64,000 bases of DNA, from NCBI RefSeq assembly GCF_002305855.1, contig NZ_CP022163.1, forward strand, positions 2,790,292 to 2,854,291. Reading direction: 5' to 3'. Of this stretch, positions 23,528 to 31,241 are shown in pieces. The notes beneath the pieces are model-generated. The model ran no database searches and was not told the origin of the DNA. It saw only the letters and a program-made list of their open reading frames with translations. Each line of letters opens with the position of its first letter. Positions within the stretch are counted from its first letter, which is position 1. Made by a program: the position numbers and the translations under genes. This DNA is from Melittangium boletus DSM 14713 (GTDB lineage Bacteria; Myxococcota; Myxococcia; Myxococcales; Myxococcaceae).

Positions 23528-25498
23528 TCAGCTACCCGTCCCCACCGCGAAGACGAGGTCATCGCGGTCGTCATAGGGACCGCTGGTGCAGGGCGAGGCG
23601 CTGCCTCCGTAGCGGAAAGCCGCACGGACGCCTTGGAGGAAGCGGCCCGTCGCAGGCAGCGTGAAGGTGGTGGTGAGCGTCTGAGCCCCGCTCGCCGTGG
23701 GGATCAGCGAGGCGAGATGGGTCCACGTCGGCAGGGCCGCATCCGAGGTGTAATAGAGATCCAACACATCCGAGCCTCCGCCGGTATAAGCCCAGACCCG
23801 GACCTCGACGCGCACCTGTTTTCCCGGCGCGAAGGAGCCACCATCCACGGAGGTGACCAGGATGCGGTCCACCGACTCATCCGAGTGGTAGCTGCCAGAC
23901 GTGCCGTCCGCGCATGAGCCCTGGAGGGTGTTGGGCTGATGGGGCTCGGGTCCGAGGTTGGCACGACCATCGAGCAACAACCCACTGTCACAACCCGAGC
24001 CCACCTGCGCGCACGCGGGCACCTTCAAGCCCGAGTCATAGACGGCCTGTGTAACCGTGGGCGTGCTCACGTTGTTCACCGTGATGCCCACCACGGCGGA
24101 GGTGCTCACATTGCCGGCCGTGTCGTAGGCCTTGCTGGTCAGGGTGTAGCTCCCATTGGCGACGCTGGTGGTATTCCAGCTCAAGCTGTAGGGAGCGAGG
24201 GTGTCGGACCCCAGGAGAACGGAGCCTCGGTAGAACTCAACCCGGGTGACGCCCACGTTGTCCGTGGCGTTGGCCGTGAGCGTCACCGTACCGCTCAGGA
24301 TGGCACCGCTGGTGGGCGAGGTGAGCACGGTGGCCGGGGGGCTCGTGTCCGTCGAGGCGGTGAACGAGAAGAGTTCCGCGCTGGTCGAGGGCATGTTGCC
24401 CGCGACCAGGACGCTCCCGTCATCCAACAGGGTGGCCGTGTGGAAGCTGCGCCCCGTGATGAGGTTGTCCACGAGCGTCCACACCCCGGTGGCGGGATTG
24501 TAGCGCTCGATGCCCCGCATCTCCGCGCTCGAGAACCCTCCTCCCATGATGATCACGCTTCCGTCGGCCAGGGACGTTCCCGCGTGGCGGCTGTGAGAGA
24601 CATTGAGCGCGCCGGACGTGGACCAGGTCCCGGACGCCGGGTCATAGAGCTCGGAGACAAGCGGATAGTTGTCGAAGGCGTTGTACCCGCCCGCGACGAG
24701 CACCTTGCCGCCTTGCAACAGGTGGAGCGAGTGGTAGCTGCGCCCCCAGGCCATGGACCCCGCCGAACTCCAGACGCCCGTCGCGGGGTTGTAGATCTCC
24801 GCGCTGGCCAGCGGCCCTCCCGAGCTCCCGAAGCCACCGGACACGAACACCCGCCCATCCGCCATTCGCGTGACGGAGTGATCCGTGCGCCCGGTCAGGA
24901 GCGAGCCCGTGAGTGTCCAGGTCCCCGTGGCGGGGTCGTAGAGTTCCGCGCTCGCCAGGGAGCTCACCCCGCTGGAGGTTCCTCCCGCGACCAGGACACG
25001 CCCATCCGTCAGGAGCGTGGCGGAGGGATACTCTCGCGCGACACTCATCGCCCCGGTGGGCGTCCAGAGCCCCGTGGCCGGATCATAGAGTTCCGCGCTC
25101 GCGACCCGGCCGCCCTGGGTCAGGCCCCCCATCACGAGCACCTTGCCATTCTGGAGCTTCACCGCCCGGTGCCGCTCACGCGGAGTGCCCATCGCGCCGG
25201 TCTGGGAGAACGTCTTCGTCGCCGGATCGTACAGCTCGGTCACGGCCGTCATGCTGGAGATGCTGCCACTGGCGGTCCATCCGCCGGTGATGAGCACCTT
25301 GCCGTTCGCGAGCAGGGTGGCGGCATGTCCGCCCCGGGGAACGGCCATGGACCCCGTCGTGGTGACGAGAGCGCTCTCCGCGCGGGAAACCCGCGCCTCG
25401 CTCGTGTCCAACGGGGACTCAGCGGGCCCACAGGCGGAACCGCCTCCCACCAGCAGACACCCCATCAACACGGCCTCGCGAACCTTCCACCCCGTCAT
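23528..25498 (-). CDS. secreted kelch-repeat protein with Ig-like domain
   Basis: This 656-residue exported protein has a lipoprotein-like signal (LMGCLLVGGGSAC). At least six kelch blocks follow, each with NGKVLVMGG- or DGRVLVAGG-type strands and SAELYDPATGTWTLTGS-type turns (about 45-370), forming a beta-propeller. A bacterial Ig-like domain (ATDNVGVTRVEFYRGSVLLG) follows at about 380-475. A C-terminal beta-rich domain (about 490-656) completes it, with cysteine pairs. TAGGAGAG lies six bases before the ATG. Such proteins usually act in adhesion or surface binding; the ligand is unknown. The 23251-23527 gap after it shows nothing I can name. Confidence 0.82.
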   Translation of the reverse strand: MTGWKVREAVLMGCLLVGGGSACGPAESPLDTSEARVSRAESALVTTTGSMAVPRGGHAATLLANGKVLITGGWTASGSISSMTAVTELYDPATKTFSQTGAMGTPRERHRAVKLQNGKVLVMGGLTQGGRVASAELYDPATGLWTPTGAMSVAREYPSATLLTDGRVLVAGGTSSGVSSLASAELYDPATGTWTLTGSLLTGRTDHSVTRMADGRVFVSGGFGSSGGPLASAEIYNPATGVWSSAGSMAWGRSYHSLHLLQGGKVLVAGGYNAFDNYPLVSELYDPASGTWSTSGALNVSHSRHAGTSLADGSVIIMGGGFSSAEMRGIERYNPATGVWTLVDNLITGRSFHTATLLDDGSVLVAGNMPSTSAELFSFTASTDTSPPATVLTSPTSGAILSGTVTLTANATDNVGVTRVEFYRGSVLLGSDTLAPYSLSWNTTSVANGSYTLTSKAYDTAGNVSTSAVVGITVNNVSTPTVTQAVYDSGLKVPACAQVGSGCDSGLLLDGRANLGPEPHQPNTLQGSCADGTSGSYHSDESVDRILVTSVDGGSFAPGKQVRVEVRVWAYTGGGSDVLDLYYTSDAALPTWTHLASLIPTASGAQTLTTTFTLPATGRFLQGVRAAFRYGGSASPCTSGPYDDRDDLVFAVGTGS

Positions 25499-25579
25499 GC
25501 GCTCTCCTAACGCTGTAAATTTCCGCCAAGAATAGCATTTTTCCGGGCTTAATGGGTAAACCAATGAAGCGAGGCACCT

Positions 25580-26296
25580 TCATGCCGGGTGGCGGGCGGC
25601 ATGCGGCGCTCCGGCGAATACCTGGCCATGGACCTCGCCGCGCCAGCGCCGCACGAGTGTGAACGTGTCCAACTTGGGGTGCTGGTGGTGCAGCTCGTGC
25701 GTCACGAAAATGCCCGGGAGCAGGAAGCCCACCCGGGCGAGCATGGTGGCCCCGGCGAGCAGCAGGCGCGGCGGACGGTGGGGCAAGAGCGCGGCCCAGG
25801 CGGGCATGGTCAGGTGCAGTGCCAGCGCCGTGGCCAGATAGAGCCGCCCGGCGGGAAACAACGCGAGCCCCCCGAAGAAAACCGCCACGGCACGCCACTC
25901 ACGCAATTGGATGTCTCGCTCGCGCGGAGCATGGGCGAGTCCCCAGTCCTTCAGGCCCAGATAGCCCGCGGGACCGGCGCGAAGCGTGGCCCACAAGCCG
26001 TTCCTCGCCGCGTGCCCTTCCGGATCGTCGTCCGCGAAGGGGTGGGCATGGTGGCGCAGATGGGCGCGCCTCGCGGCATGGCCACTGACGCCCATGAACA
26101 CACCGCTCCATGTCAGGAGGCGCTCATGCGCCTGTCGCGTGAGACCCAACGCACCGTGGAGCGCGTCATGGAACAGGGCGAAGAGCGCGAAGAAGAGGAG
26201 CCCCGCCGCGATCACGTGCAGCTCGATTCGAGGGCTCATTCCCCAGAGGACGAGGGGAAGGAGGACATGGAGCAGGTGCCGGAAAAGGGGGTGCAT
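25580..26296 (-). CDS. membrane fatty acid desaturase/hydroxylase-like protein
   Basis: This 238-residue membrane protein carries the three histidine boxes of the desaturase superfamily: HDALHG, HLRHHAH and HELHHQH, the ligands of a di-iron centre. Between them lie four or so membrane spans. The size and box spacing suit a short desaturase or carotenoid-hydroxylase-like enzyme; I cannot choose the substrate. The ATG at 26296 is preferred because the upstream open frame is Arg-rich and overlaps the operator-like repeats at 26359-26409. It is divergent from the SRPBCC/two-component operon, which suggests shared control. Confidence 0.78.
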   Translation of the reverse strand: MHPLFRHLLHVLLPLVLWGMSPRIELHVIAAGLLFFALFALFHDALHGALGLTRQAHERLLTWSGVFMGVSGHAARRAHLRHHAHPFADDDPEGHAARNGLWATLRAGPAGYLGLKDWGLAHAPRERDIQLREWRAVAVFFGGLALFPAGRLYLATALALHLTMPAWAALLPHRPPRLLLAGATMLARVGFLLPGIFVTHELHHQHPKLDTFTLVRRWRGEVHGQVFAGAPHAARHPA

Positions 26297-26358
26297 GCCT
26301 CCGCCATGAAGCAGCGCGCGTGCCGACGGCCCCTTCCCTCGGAAGGAGCGGGGAGCGC

Positions 26359-26409
26359 TGTCAACGCCGTGGACAGTGCGCCCCGTGCCCACTGTCCACG
26401 CCGTGGGCA
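26359..26409. promoter_or_regulatory. pair of 17-bp operator-like dyads in a divergent promoter
   Basis: TGTCAACGCCGTGGACA (26359-26375) and TGTCCACGCCGTGGGCA (26393-26409) are near-identical imperfect inverted repeats 34 bp apart. The overlapping sequence also gives GTGGACAGTG / CACTGTCCAC as a larger inverted repeat. They lie between the desaturase gene and the three-gene operon. The spacing of about three helical turns would put two dimers on the same face of the DNA. The regulator is unknown. Confidence 0.6.
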
Positions 26410-26469
26410 GCACGAGGCCCGCGCCCCTGGGACACAGGTCCGGGCACGGGGGTTGCTCATTCCCCGGGC

Positions 26470-27555
26470 ATGACCACCGCCACGTTGTTCCTGCTCGCGC
26501 TCGGTGTCCTGGGTGCCTTCGACATCGCCTGGTTCCACTCCTACAAGGGACGGCTCGTCACCCGCCCCGAATGCCGGCGCGAGGCCATCCTCCACGTGGT
26601 GCGCGGCGCGGTGTACGCGGCCCAGTTCCTGTGCGTGCCGAACCTGCGCCTGACGGGGACGTGGTACCTCGGATGGCTCGTGCTCTTTGGCGCGGATGTG
26701 ACCGTGGCGTTCCTGGACGTGAGGGAGGAGCCCCGCTCCCGGGCCTCGCAGGGCGGCCTGTCGGGCGGCGAGTACCTGATGCACCTGGTGTTGTCCGTGG
26801 GCGTGGGCGCGCTCCTGCACTCCGTGTTCTCCGCGACCTGGGGGGACTGGCGGCTGCCCACCCAGGTGATCGATTCGGATGTGCCCTGGGGACTTCGGAT
26901 GCTCGCGGGCTGCATGGCGGTGGGCTGCCTGGCCGTGTCCGCGCTGGAAGCGCTCGCGCTCCTGGAGGGCAGCATGGGCCCCCCCGCGCCCCTGCATGTG
27001 CGCGTGCGGCTGCCGGCCACGGTGGAGCAGGTGTGGAACCTCACCCAGGACCATCGGATCCACCCGGACTGGGATCACCGCTTCTCGTCCATCGTGATGT
27101 TGCACGAGGACGCGCACGGCGCCCATCAAGCACCGATGGGAACGCCGGATCCCCGCATCCAGACGGGCACGGTGATGCGGTACGAGAAAACGGTGCTCGG
27201 CGCTTCCATCCGAGGCTTCGGGCGGTACAAGCTCCACCGGCCCATGCGGCAGTCCACCTTCGAGTTCTGGAGCGACGAGCCCCTCTCGCTCATCGCGCGA
27301 GGCGTGGGGCTGTGGCGCTACACGGCGCTGCCCGAGGGTGGCATGGAGTTCGCCACGTCGTACACCTATGCGGTGCGGTGGGGAGCGTTCGGCCGGGTCG
27401 TGGATCGCTTCCTCTTCCGGCCCCTCTTCCAGCTCTACACCGAGCGGAGTTTCGCGAGGCTCGCGCGGCGGTACTTCGGCGTGCGCCGCCCCCGGGTCCT
27501 CGGGAGGGAAGGACGCAAGCCCCGGACCTTCACCCCGCGCCTGGAGGCCGCGTGA
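26470..27555 (+). CDS. membrane protein with C-terminal SRPBCC (START-like) domain
   Basis: This 361-residue protein has four hydrophobic spans in its first 165 residues (TTATLFLLALGVLGAFDIAW, LGWLVLFGADVTVAFL, EYLMHLVLSVGVGALLHSVF, MLAGCMAVGCLAVSAL). An SRPBCC-like cytoplasmic domain follows (about 177-345: VRLPATVEQVWNLTQDHRIH, DWDHRFSSIV, GFGRYKLHRPMRQSTFEFWS), a fold that holds hydrophobic ligands. Its stop overlaps the GTG of the histidine kinase gene. Sensing or carrying a lipid on behalf of the two-component system is a plausible but unproven role. Confidence 0.75.
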   Translation: MTTATLFLLALGVLGAFDIAWFHSYKGRLVTRPECRREAILHVVRGAVYAAQFLCVPNLRLTGTWYLGWLVLFGADVTVAFLDVREEPRSRASQGGLSGGEYLMHLVLSVGVGALLHSVFSATWGDWRLPTQVIDSDVPWGLRMLAGCMAVGCLAVSALEALALLEGSMGPPAPLHVRVRLPATVEQVWNLTQDHRIHPDWDHRFSSIVMLHEDAHGAHQAPMGTPDPRIQTGTVMRYEKTVLGASIRGFGRYKLHRPMRQSTFEFWSDEPLSLIARGVGLWRYTALPEGGMEFATSYTYAVRWGAFGRVVDRFLFRPLFQLYTERSFARLARRYFGVRRPRVLGREGRKPRTFTPRLEAA

Positions 27556-29096
27556 ACCTGTCCGCCGCGTTCCTGCTCTCGGGTGCGGGAGTGGCCAGCG
27601 CGGTGGCCCTGCAGACGCTCCGGCTGGGCCGCCGGGGTGGTCCTGGCGTGGTGCTGCTCGCGGGTTTCCTCGCCCTGTGGATGATGGGCCTGTTCCTGCT
27701 GGAGCAACGCACCGGGGAGCTGGCGGACCGGGTGCTCCCCCTCGGCATCCTGCTCGCGGCCGCCTTCGCCCAGGCGGCCAAGGACGTGGTGGAACGAGTT
27801 CCCCGCTGGCTGCTTCCCGTGGCGTGGAGTGGATCGCTGGCGATCGCGCTCACCGGGTTGCTCGCTCCCCGCTGGATCTACGGGCCGGGCGCATCGGGGG
27901 CCGGTGCCGCGTTCTGGCCGCTCGCCGGGGCGTGCACCGTCGGCACGGTCGCGATGACGCTCTGGCTCGCCTCCCTCGCGCGAGGTGCTGGAGGACGTGA
28001 ACGCAGGAGGCGGCTGTCGCTGCTGGGCGCGAACGTCTTTGGCGCGTTGGGCGGGGGCGGGCTGATTGGCCTGCATGTGATGGGGGTGTCGCTCATCGGC
28101 TGGGGCGTCCTGTTCCTGGCCGTGAGCCTGTCGCTGGTGGCCTATGCCTCCTGGGCGCCGGAGGACCGCCTGGAGCGGGAGGGACTGATTCAAGCCGCCG
28201 TGCAGAGCGCGAGCTTCGCCCTGTTGATGGCGCTGGCCGCCGCGCTCACGAGCGTCCTCACGGGCACCGGGCCCGCCTGGGTCCATGCGCTCCTGGGAGC
28301 CGCCTGCGCGCTTCCGGTGGATGCCTCGCGGCAGTTGCTCGTGGAGGCCGTCACCCGGAAGCTGTTCGCGCGGCCCCAGACCGTGCCCCTGCTCGTGGAG
28401 GCGGTGGAGCGGCAGACCTCGCGCGCGGAGCACGCGGAGACACTGGCCGAGGTGGGAAGACTCGCCTCGGCGGTGGCGCATGAGATTCGCAATCCCCTGG
28501 GCGTCATCCTCGCGGAGGCGAAGCTGTTGGAGCTCTCCGGCGCGGAGGAGGAGAGCGTCCAGGCCATTCGGGACCAGGTCGCCCGGGCCAGCCACTTCGT
28601 GGAGGACCTGCTCCATTACAGCCGACCCAGGCCCCTGCGGGTGAGTGAACGGGAATTGGAGCGCGTGGTGACGGACGCGGTGTCACGGGCACGCCAGGCG
28701 TTCGGAGAAACCGCGCCGGAGGTATCGCTCGATCTGGCGCCCCTCCGATGGGACGTGGATGGCGAGGCGCTGGGAGATGTGGTGGTGAACCTGGTGACCA
28801 ACGCGCTCATCGCCGTGGAGACCCTCCCCCAGGGACGGGTGAGCGTGACGCAGCAGCACACGGACGAGGGCGTGCGCATCACGGTCGAGGACAATGGCGC
28901 TGGCGTTCCACAAGCACTCCTGTCCCGGCTGTTCGAGCCCTTCGTCACCGGACGGGGCCGGGATGCCAGACGGCCGGGAACCGGACTGGGGCTGGCCCTG
29001 TGCCGCAAATGGGTGGAGCGGCACGGTGGTACGCTCACCCACGCACGGCCCGCCACCGGAGGCGCCCGGTTCGTGATTCTGCTGCCCAAGCCATGA
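27552..29096 (+). CDS. membrane-bound sensor histidine kinase
   Basis: This 514-residue kinase starts with GTG overlapping the previous stop. About eight membrane spans fill residues 1-240 with no recognisable extracellular domain, so it probably senses something in or near the membrane. The phosphorylated histidine lies in SAVAHEIRNPLG. The ATPase part has the N-box NLVTNAL, DNGAGV and GTGLGLAL. Its stop overlaps the regulator's ATG, so the two are a cognate pair. Confidence 0.9.
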   Translation: MNLSAAFLLSGAGVASAVALQTLRLGRRGGPGVVLLAGFLALWMMGLFLLEQRTGELADRVLPLGILLAAAFAQAAKDVVERVPRWLLPVAWSGSLAIALTGLLAPRWIYGPGASGAGAAFWPLAGACTVGTVAMTLWLASLARGAGGRERRRRLSLLGANVFGALGGGGLIGLHVMGVSLIGWGVLFLAVSLSLVAYASWAPEDRLEREGLIQAAVQSASFALLMALAAALTSVLTGTGPAWVHALLGAACALPVDASRQLLVEAVTRKLFARPQTVPLLVEAVERQTSRAEHAETLAEVGRLASAVAHEIRNPLGVILAEAKLLELSGAEEESVQAIRDQVARASHFVEDLLHYSRPRPLRVSERELERVVTDAVSRARQAFGETAPEVSLDLAPLRWDVDGEALGDVVVNLVTNALIAVETLPQGRVSVTQQHTDEGVRITVEDNGAGVPQALLSRLFEPFVTGRGRDARRPGTGLGLALCRKWVERHGGTLTHARPATGGARFVILLPKP

Positions 29097-30460
29097 ACTC
29101 ACTCGTTCTGCTGGTGGATGACGACGCGGCGCTGCGCAGCGCCTGGCGCCGCCTGCTCAAGGGCGTGGGATACGACGTGCTCGAGGCCCCGGACGCCCCG
29201 GTCGCGCGCCAGCTCTTCAAGGCCCACCCGGTGGGCCTGGTGCTCCTGGACTTGATGCTCCCCCCCGAGCAGACCCCGGAAGCGGGCGCGGCGCTCCTGG
29301 GGGAATTCCTGGGGGCCCGGCCCGATGCGAAGGTGGTGGTGGTATCGGGAACCGGAGAGGTGTCGCTGGCCCTGTCCCTGGTCCAGCGCGGCGCGTACGA
29401 CTTCTTCTCCAAGCCCGCGGACCCCGAGCACCTGCTGGCCGTGTTGGGCCGGGCCCAGGCACGCATGTCGCTCGAATCGCGGGTGCGGGAGTTGGAGCAG
29501 TCGCTCGCGGTGCGGGAGGATCAGTTGCTCGGACAGGCGCCCGCCTTCCTGGAGGCGAAGCAACTGGCGGCCCGGGCGGCGGTGACGGACATCCCCATCC
29601 TGCTCACCGGCGCCTCGGGCAGCGGCAAGGAGGTGTTCGCGCGCTTCGTGCACGAGCGCAGCCGCCGCGCCGGCAAGCCCTTCGTCACCTTGAACTGCGG
29701 CGCCATCAGCCCCCAGCTCCTGGAGTCCACGCTCTTCGGCCACAAGAAGGGCGCGTTCACCGGCGCCACGGCGGACGGCAAGGGCCTGTTCGTCGAGGCG
29801 GATGGGGGGACGCTGTTCCTCGATGAGATTGGAGACCTCCAGCAGGAGCTCCAGGTGAAGCTCCTGCGCGCCACCGAGAGCGGAGAGATCCTACCGGTGG
29901 GGGCGTCCCGGCCCCTCCAGGTGGACGTGCGGCTCGTGTCCGCCACGCACCAGCCCCTGCCCGAGCAGGTGGCGAACAAGCACTTCCGCGAGGACCTGTA
30001 CTGGCGGATTCGTGGCATCGAGGTCGCCCTGCCCCGGCTCGCCGAACGGCCGGGAGACGTGGTCCTCCTGGCCCAGCACTTCCTGAACACCGCGCGCTCG
30101 CTGGTGCCCCACGCCGGGACGCCGACGTTGTCGCCCGCCACCGTGCGCTGCCTGGAGTCCTACGAATGGCCCGGCAACCTGCGTGAATTGCGGCACGAGA
30201 TGCAACGGGCATTGGTGCTCTCCGGCGGGCGCGGGGAACTCCACCCCGAGGATCTCTCCCCTGCCCTGAGGACGAAGGCCCCCGCCCCCACGGCGGCCCA
30301 TCTCCCCCTCACGCTGGAGCAGAAGATCGAGCGTCTGGAGCGGGAGGAACTGACGCGCGCGCTCGCGGAGTGTGAGGGCAATCGCTCGCACGCGGCGGAG
30401 AAGCTGGGACTGTCCCGTCAGGGATTGCTCAACAAGATGGCCCGCCATGGCCTGAGGTGA
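29093..30460 (+). CDS. NtrC-type sigma-54-dependent response regulator
   Basis: This 455-residue regulator has a receiver domain (acidic pocket VDDDAALR, phosphoacceptor Asp in VLLDLML, Lys in FFSKPAD). The central AAA+ domain has Walker A GASGSGKE, the sigma-54 contact loop KGAFTGATADG and Walker B GGTLFLDEIGD. A Fis-type helix-turn-helix ends it: NRSHAAEKLGLSRQGLLNKM. The first loop of the receiver is longer than usual (LPPEQTPEAGA). It is translationally coupled to the kinase. A sigma-54-like promoter lies 90 bp downstream in front of the next genes. Confidence 0.93.
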   Translation: MNSLVLLVDDDAALRSAWRRLLKGVGYDVLEAPDAPVARQLFKAHPVGLVLLDLMLPPEQTPEAGAALLGEFLGARPDAKVVVVSGTGEVSLALSLVQRGAYDFFSKPADPEHLLAVLGRAQARMSLESRVRELEQSLAVREDQLLGQAPAFLEAKQLAARAAVTDIPILLTGASGSGKEVFARFVHERSRRAGKPFVTLNCGAISPQLLESTLFGHKKGAFTGATADGKGLFVEADGGTLFLDEIGDLQQELQVKLLRATESGEILPVGASRPLQVDVRLVSATHQPLPEQVANKHFREDLYWRIRGIEVALPRLAERPGDVVLLAQHFLNTARSLVPHAGTPTLSPATVRCLESYEWPGNLRELRHEMQRALVLSGGRGELHPEDLSPALRTKAPAPTAAHLPLTLEQKIERLEREELTRALAECEGNRSHAAEKLGLSRQGLLNKMARHGLR

Positions 30461-30548
30461 GCGCCCCCGCCGCGGACCCGTCTTCATGGATGGACATTCG
30501 CGGGGGCGGCGTACGCCTCGGGTGAAGCCGCCTCCAGTGGAAACCACG

Positions 30549-30564
30549 TGGCATGGGGGCTGCT
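30549..30564 (+). promoter_or_regulatory. sigma-54-like promoter
   Basis: TGGCATGGGGGCTGCT has GG and GC separated by ten bases, as in the -24/-12 consensus TGGCAYG-N4-YTGCW. The predicted start is near 30575, 50 bases before the next ATG. The palindrome CCACGTGG overlaps its upstream edge. The NtrC-type gene directly upstream is an obvious candidate activator. Confidence 0.6.
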
Positions 30565-30623
30565 TCGAGTGTCCCGCGACCGCGCCAATGGAGGCGCGGA
30601 GGGTGAAGCACGAGAGGTAGTCG

Positions 30624-30881
30624 ATGCTGACGGCGGGCAAGCGGTTGGCGGTGTTCTCCATCCGCGAGGGCAAGGGCGGGAGCATCTGGGTACGGGCGGG
30701 CAGCGCGTTCGTGAACAAGGACGGCTCGCTGAACGTGTTGCTGGATGTGCTGCCGCTGGACGGGAAGCTGCACGTGCGCGAGGCGGGAGAGAAGCGCGAC
30801 GGGATGCAGACGACGGGGGGCGGCGGACGCTACGGGGTGGAGGGCGGGATGGACGCGATGGCGGCGGGAGGCCACTCGTGA
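30624..30881 (+). CDS. small conserved-looking protein upstream of the HhH gene
   Basis: This 85-residue protein starts MLTAGKRLAVFSIREGKGGS and contains IWVRAGSAFVNKDGSLNVLL, DVLPLDGKLHVRE, a compact beta-barrel-like pattern, and ends in a Gly-rich tail. GAGAGG lies seven bases before the ATG. Its stop overlaps the GTG of the helix-hairpin-helix gene, so the two are coupled. I recognise the strand pattern as recurring in short bacterial proteins of unknown role but cannot name a family. Confidence 0.68.
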   Translation: MLTAGKRLAVFSIREGKGGSIWVRAGSAFVNKDGSLNVLLDVLPLDGKLHVREAGEKRDGMQTTGGGGRYGVEGGMDAMAAGGHS

Positions 30882-31216
30882 GGCGATGGGTGATGACCTG
30901 GGCGCTGGTGGGCGGGCTGCTCGCGGGGAGCGCCCAGGCCGAGGGAGCCAAGACACGCGTCCAGTACATGGGTCAGGTGAACCTGAACGAGGCGACGGTG
31001 GCCCAGTTGGACCTGTTGCCGAGCGTGGGAGAGAAGGCCGCCCAGCGCATCGTGGACTGGAGGAAGAAGCGGGCCTTCAAGCGCGTGGAGGAGTTGGTGC
31101 GGGTGAAGGGCTTCGGCAAGAAGCGCTTCCTCAAGCTCAAGCCCTACCTGACGTTGCAGGGAGAGACGACGCTCCGGGCCGAGCGCGTGCCGGTGCCGGC
31201 GGCGGACAAGGGCTGA
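30878..31216 (+). CDS. exported ComEA-like helix-hairpin-helix protein
   Basis: This 112-residue protein has a signal peptide (VMTWALVGGLLAGSAQA) and one tandem HhH domain: VNLNEATVAQLDLLPSVGEK, AAQRIVDWRKKRAFKRVEEL, VKGFGKKRFLKLKPYL. This is the DNA-binding module of ComEA, the periplasmic DNA receptor in natural transformation. The GTG overlaps the preceding stop; ATG 30893 is an alternative. It has no membrane anchor beyond the signal. A role in DNA uptake or DNA binding outside the cytoplasm is likely. Confidence 0.85.
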   Translation: MRRWVMTWALVGGLLAGSAQAEGAKTRVQYMGQVNLNEATVAQLDLLPSVGEKAAQRIVDWRKKRAFKRVEELVRVKGFGKKRFLKLKPYLTLQGETTLRAERVPVPAADKG

Positions 31217-31241
31217 GCGGCCCCGGCCCGCCCGTGGGGCC

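Noticed and set aside
23939..25510. A 523-codon open frame opposite the kelch gene
   Set aside because: Repetitive Arg/Gly/His composition mirrors the kelch repeats on the minus strand; no independent coding evidence.
26376..27551. Extension of the histidine kinase frame into the upstream gene, giving a 906-codon fusion
   Set aside because: The extra part is a shadow of the SRPBCC gene in another frame; the GTG overlapping its stop is the natural coupled start.
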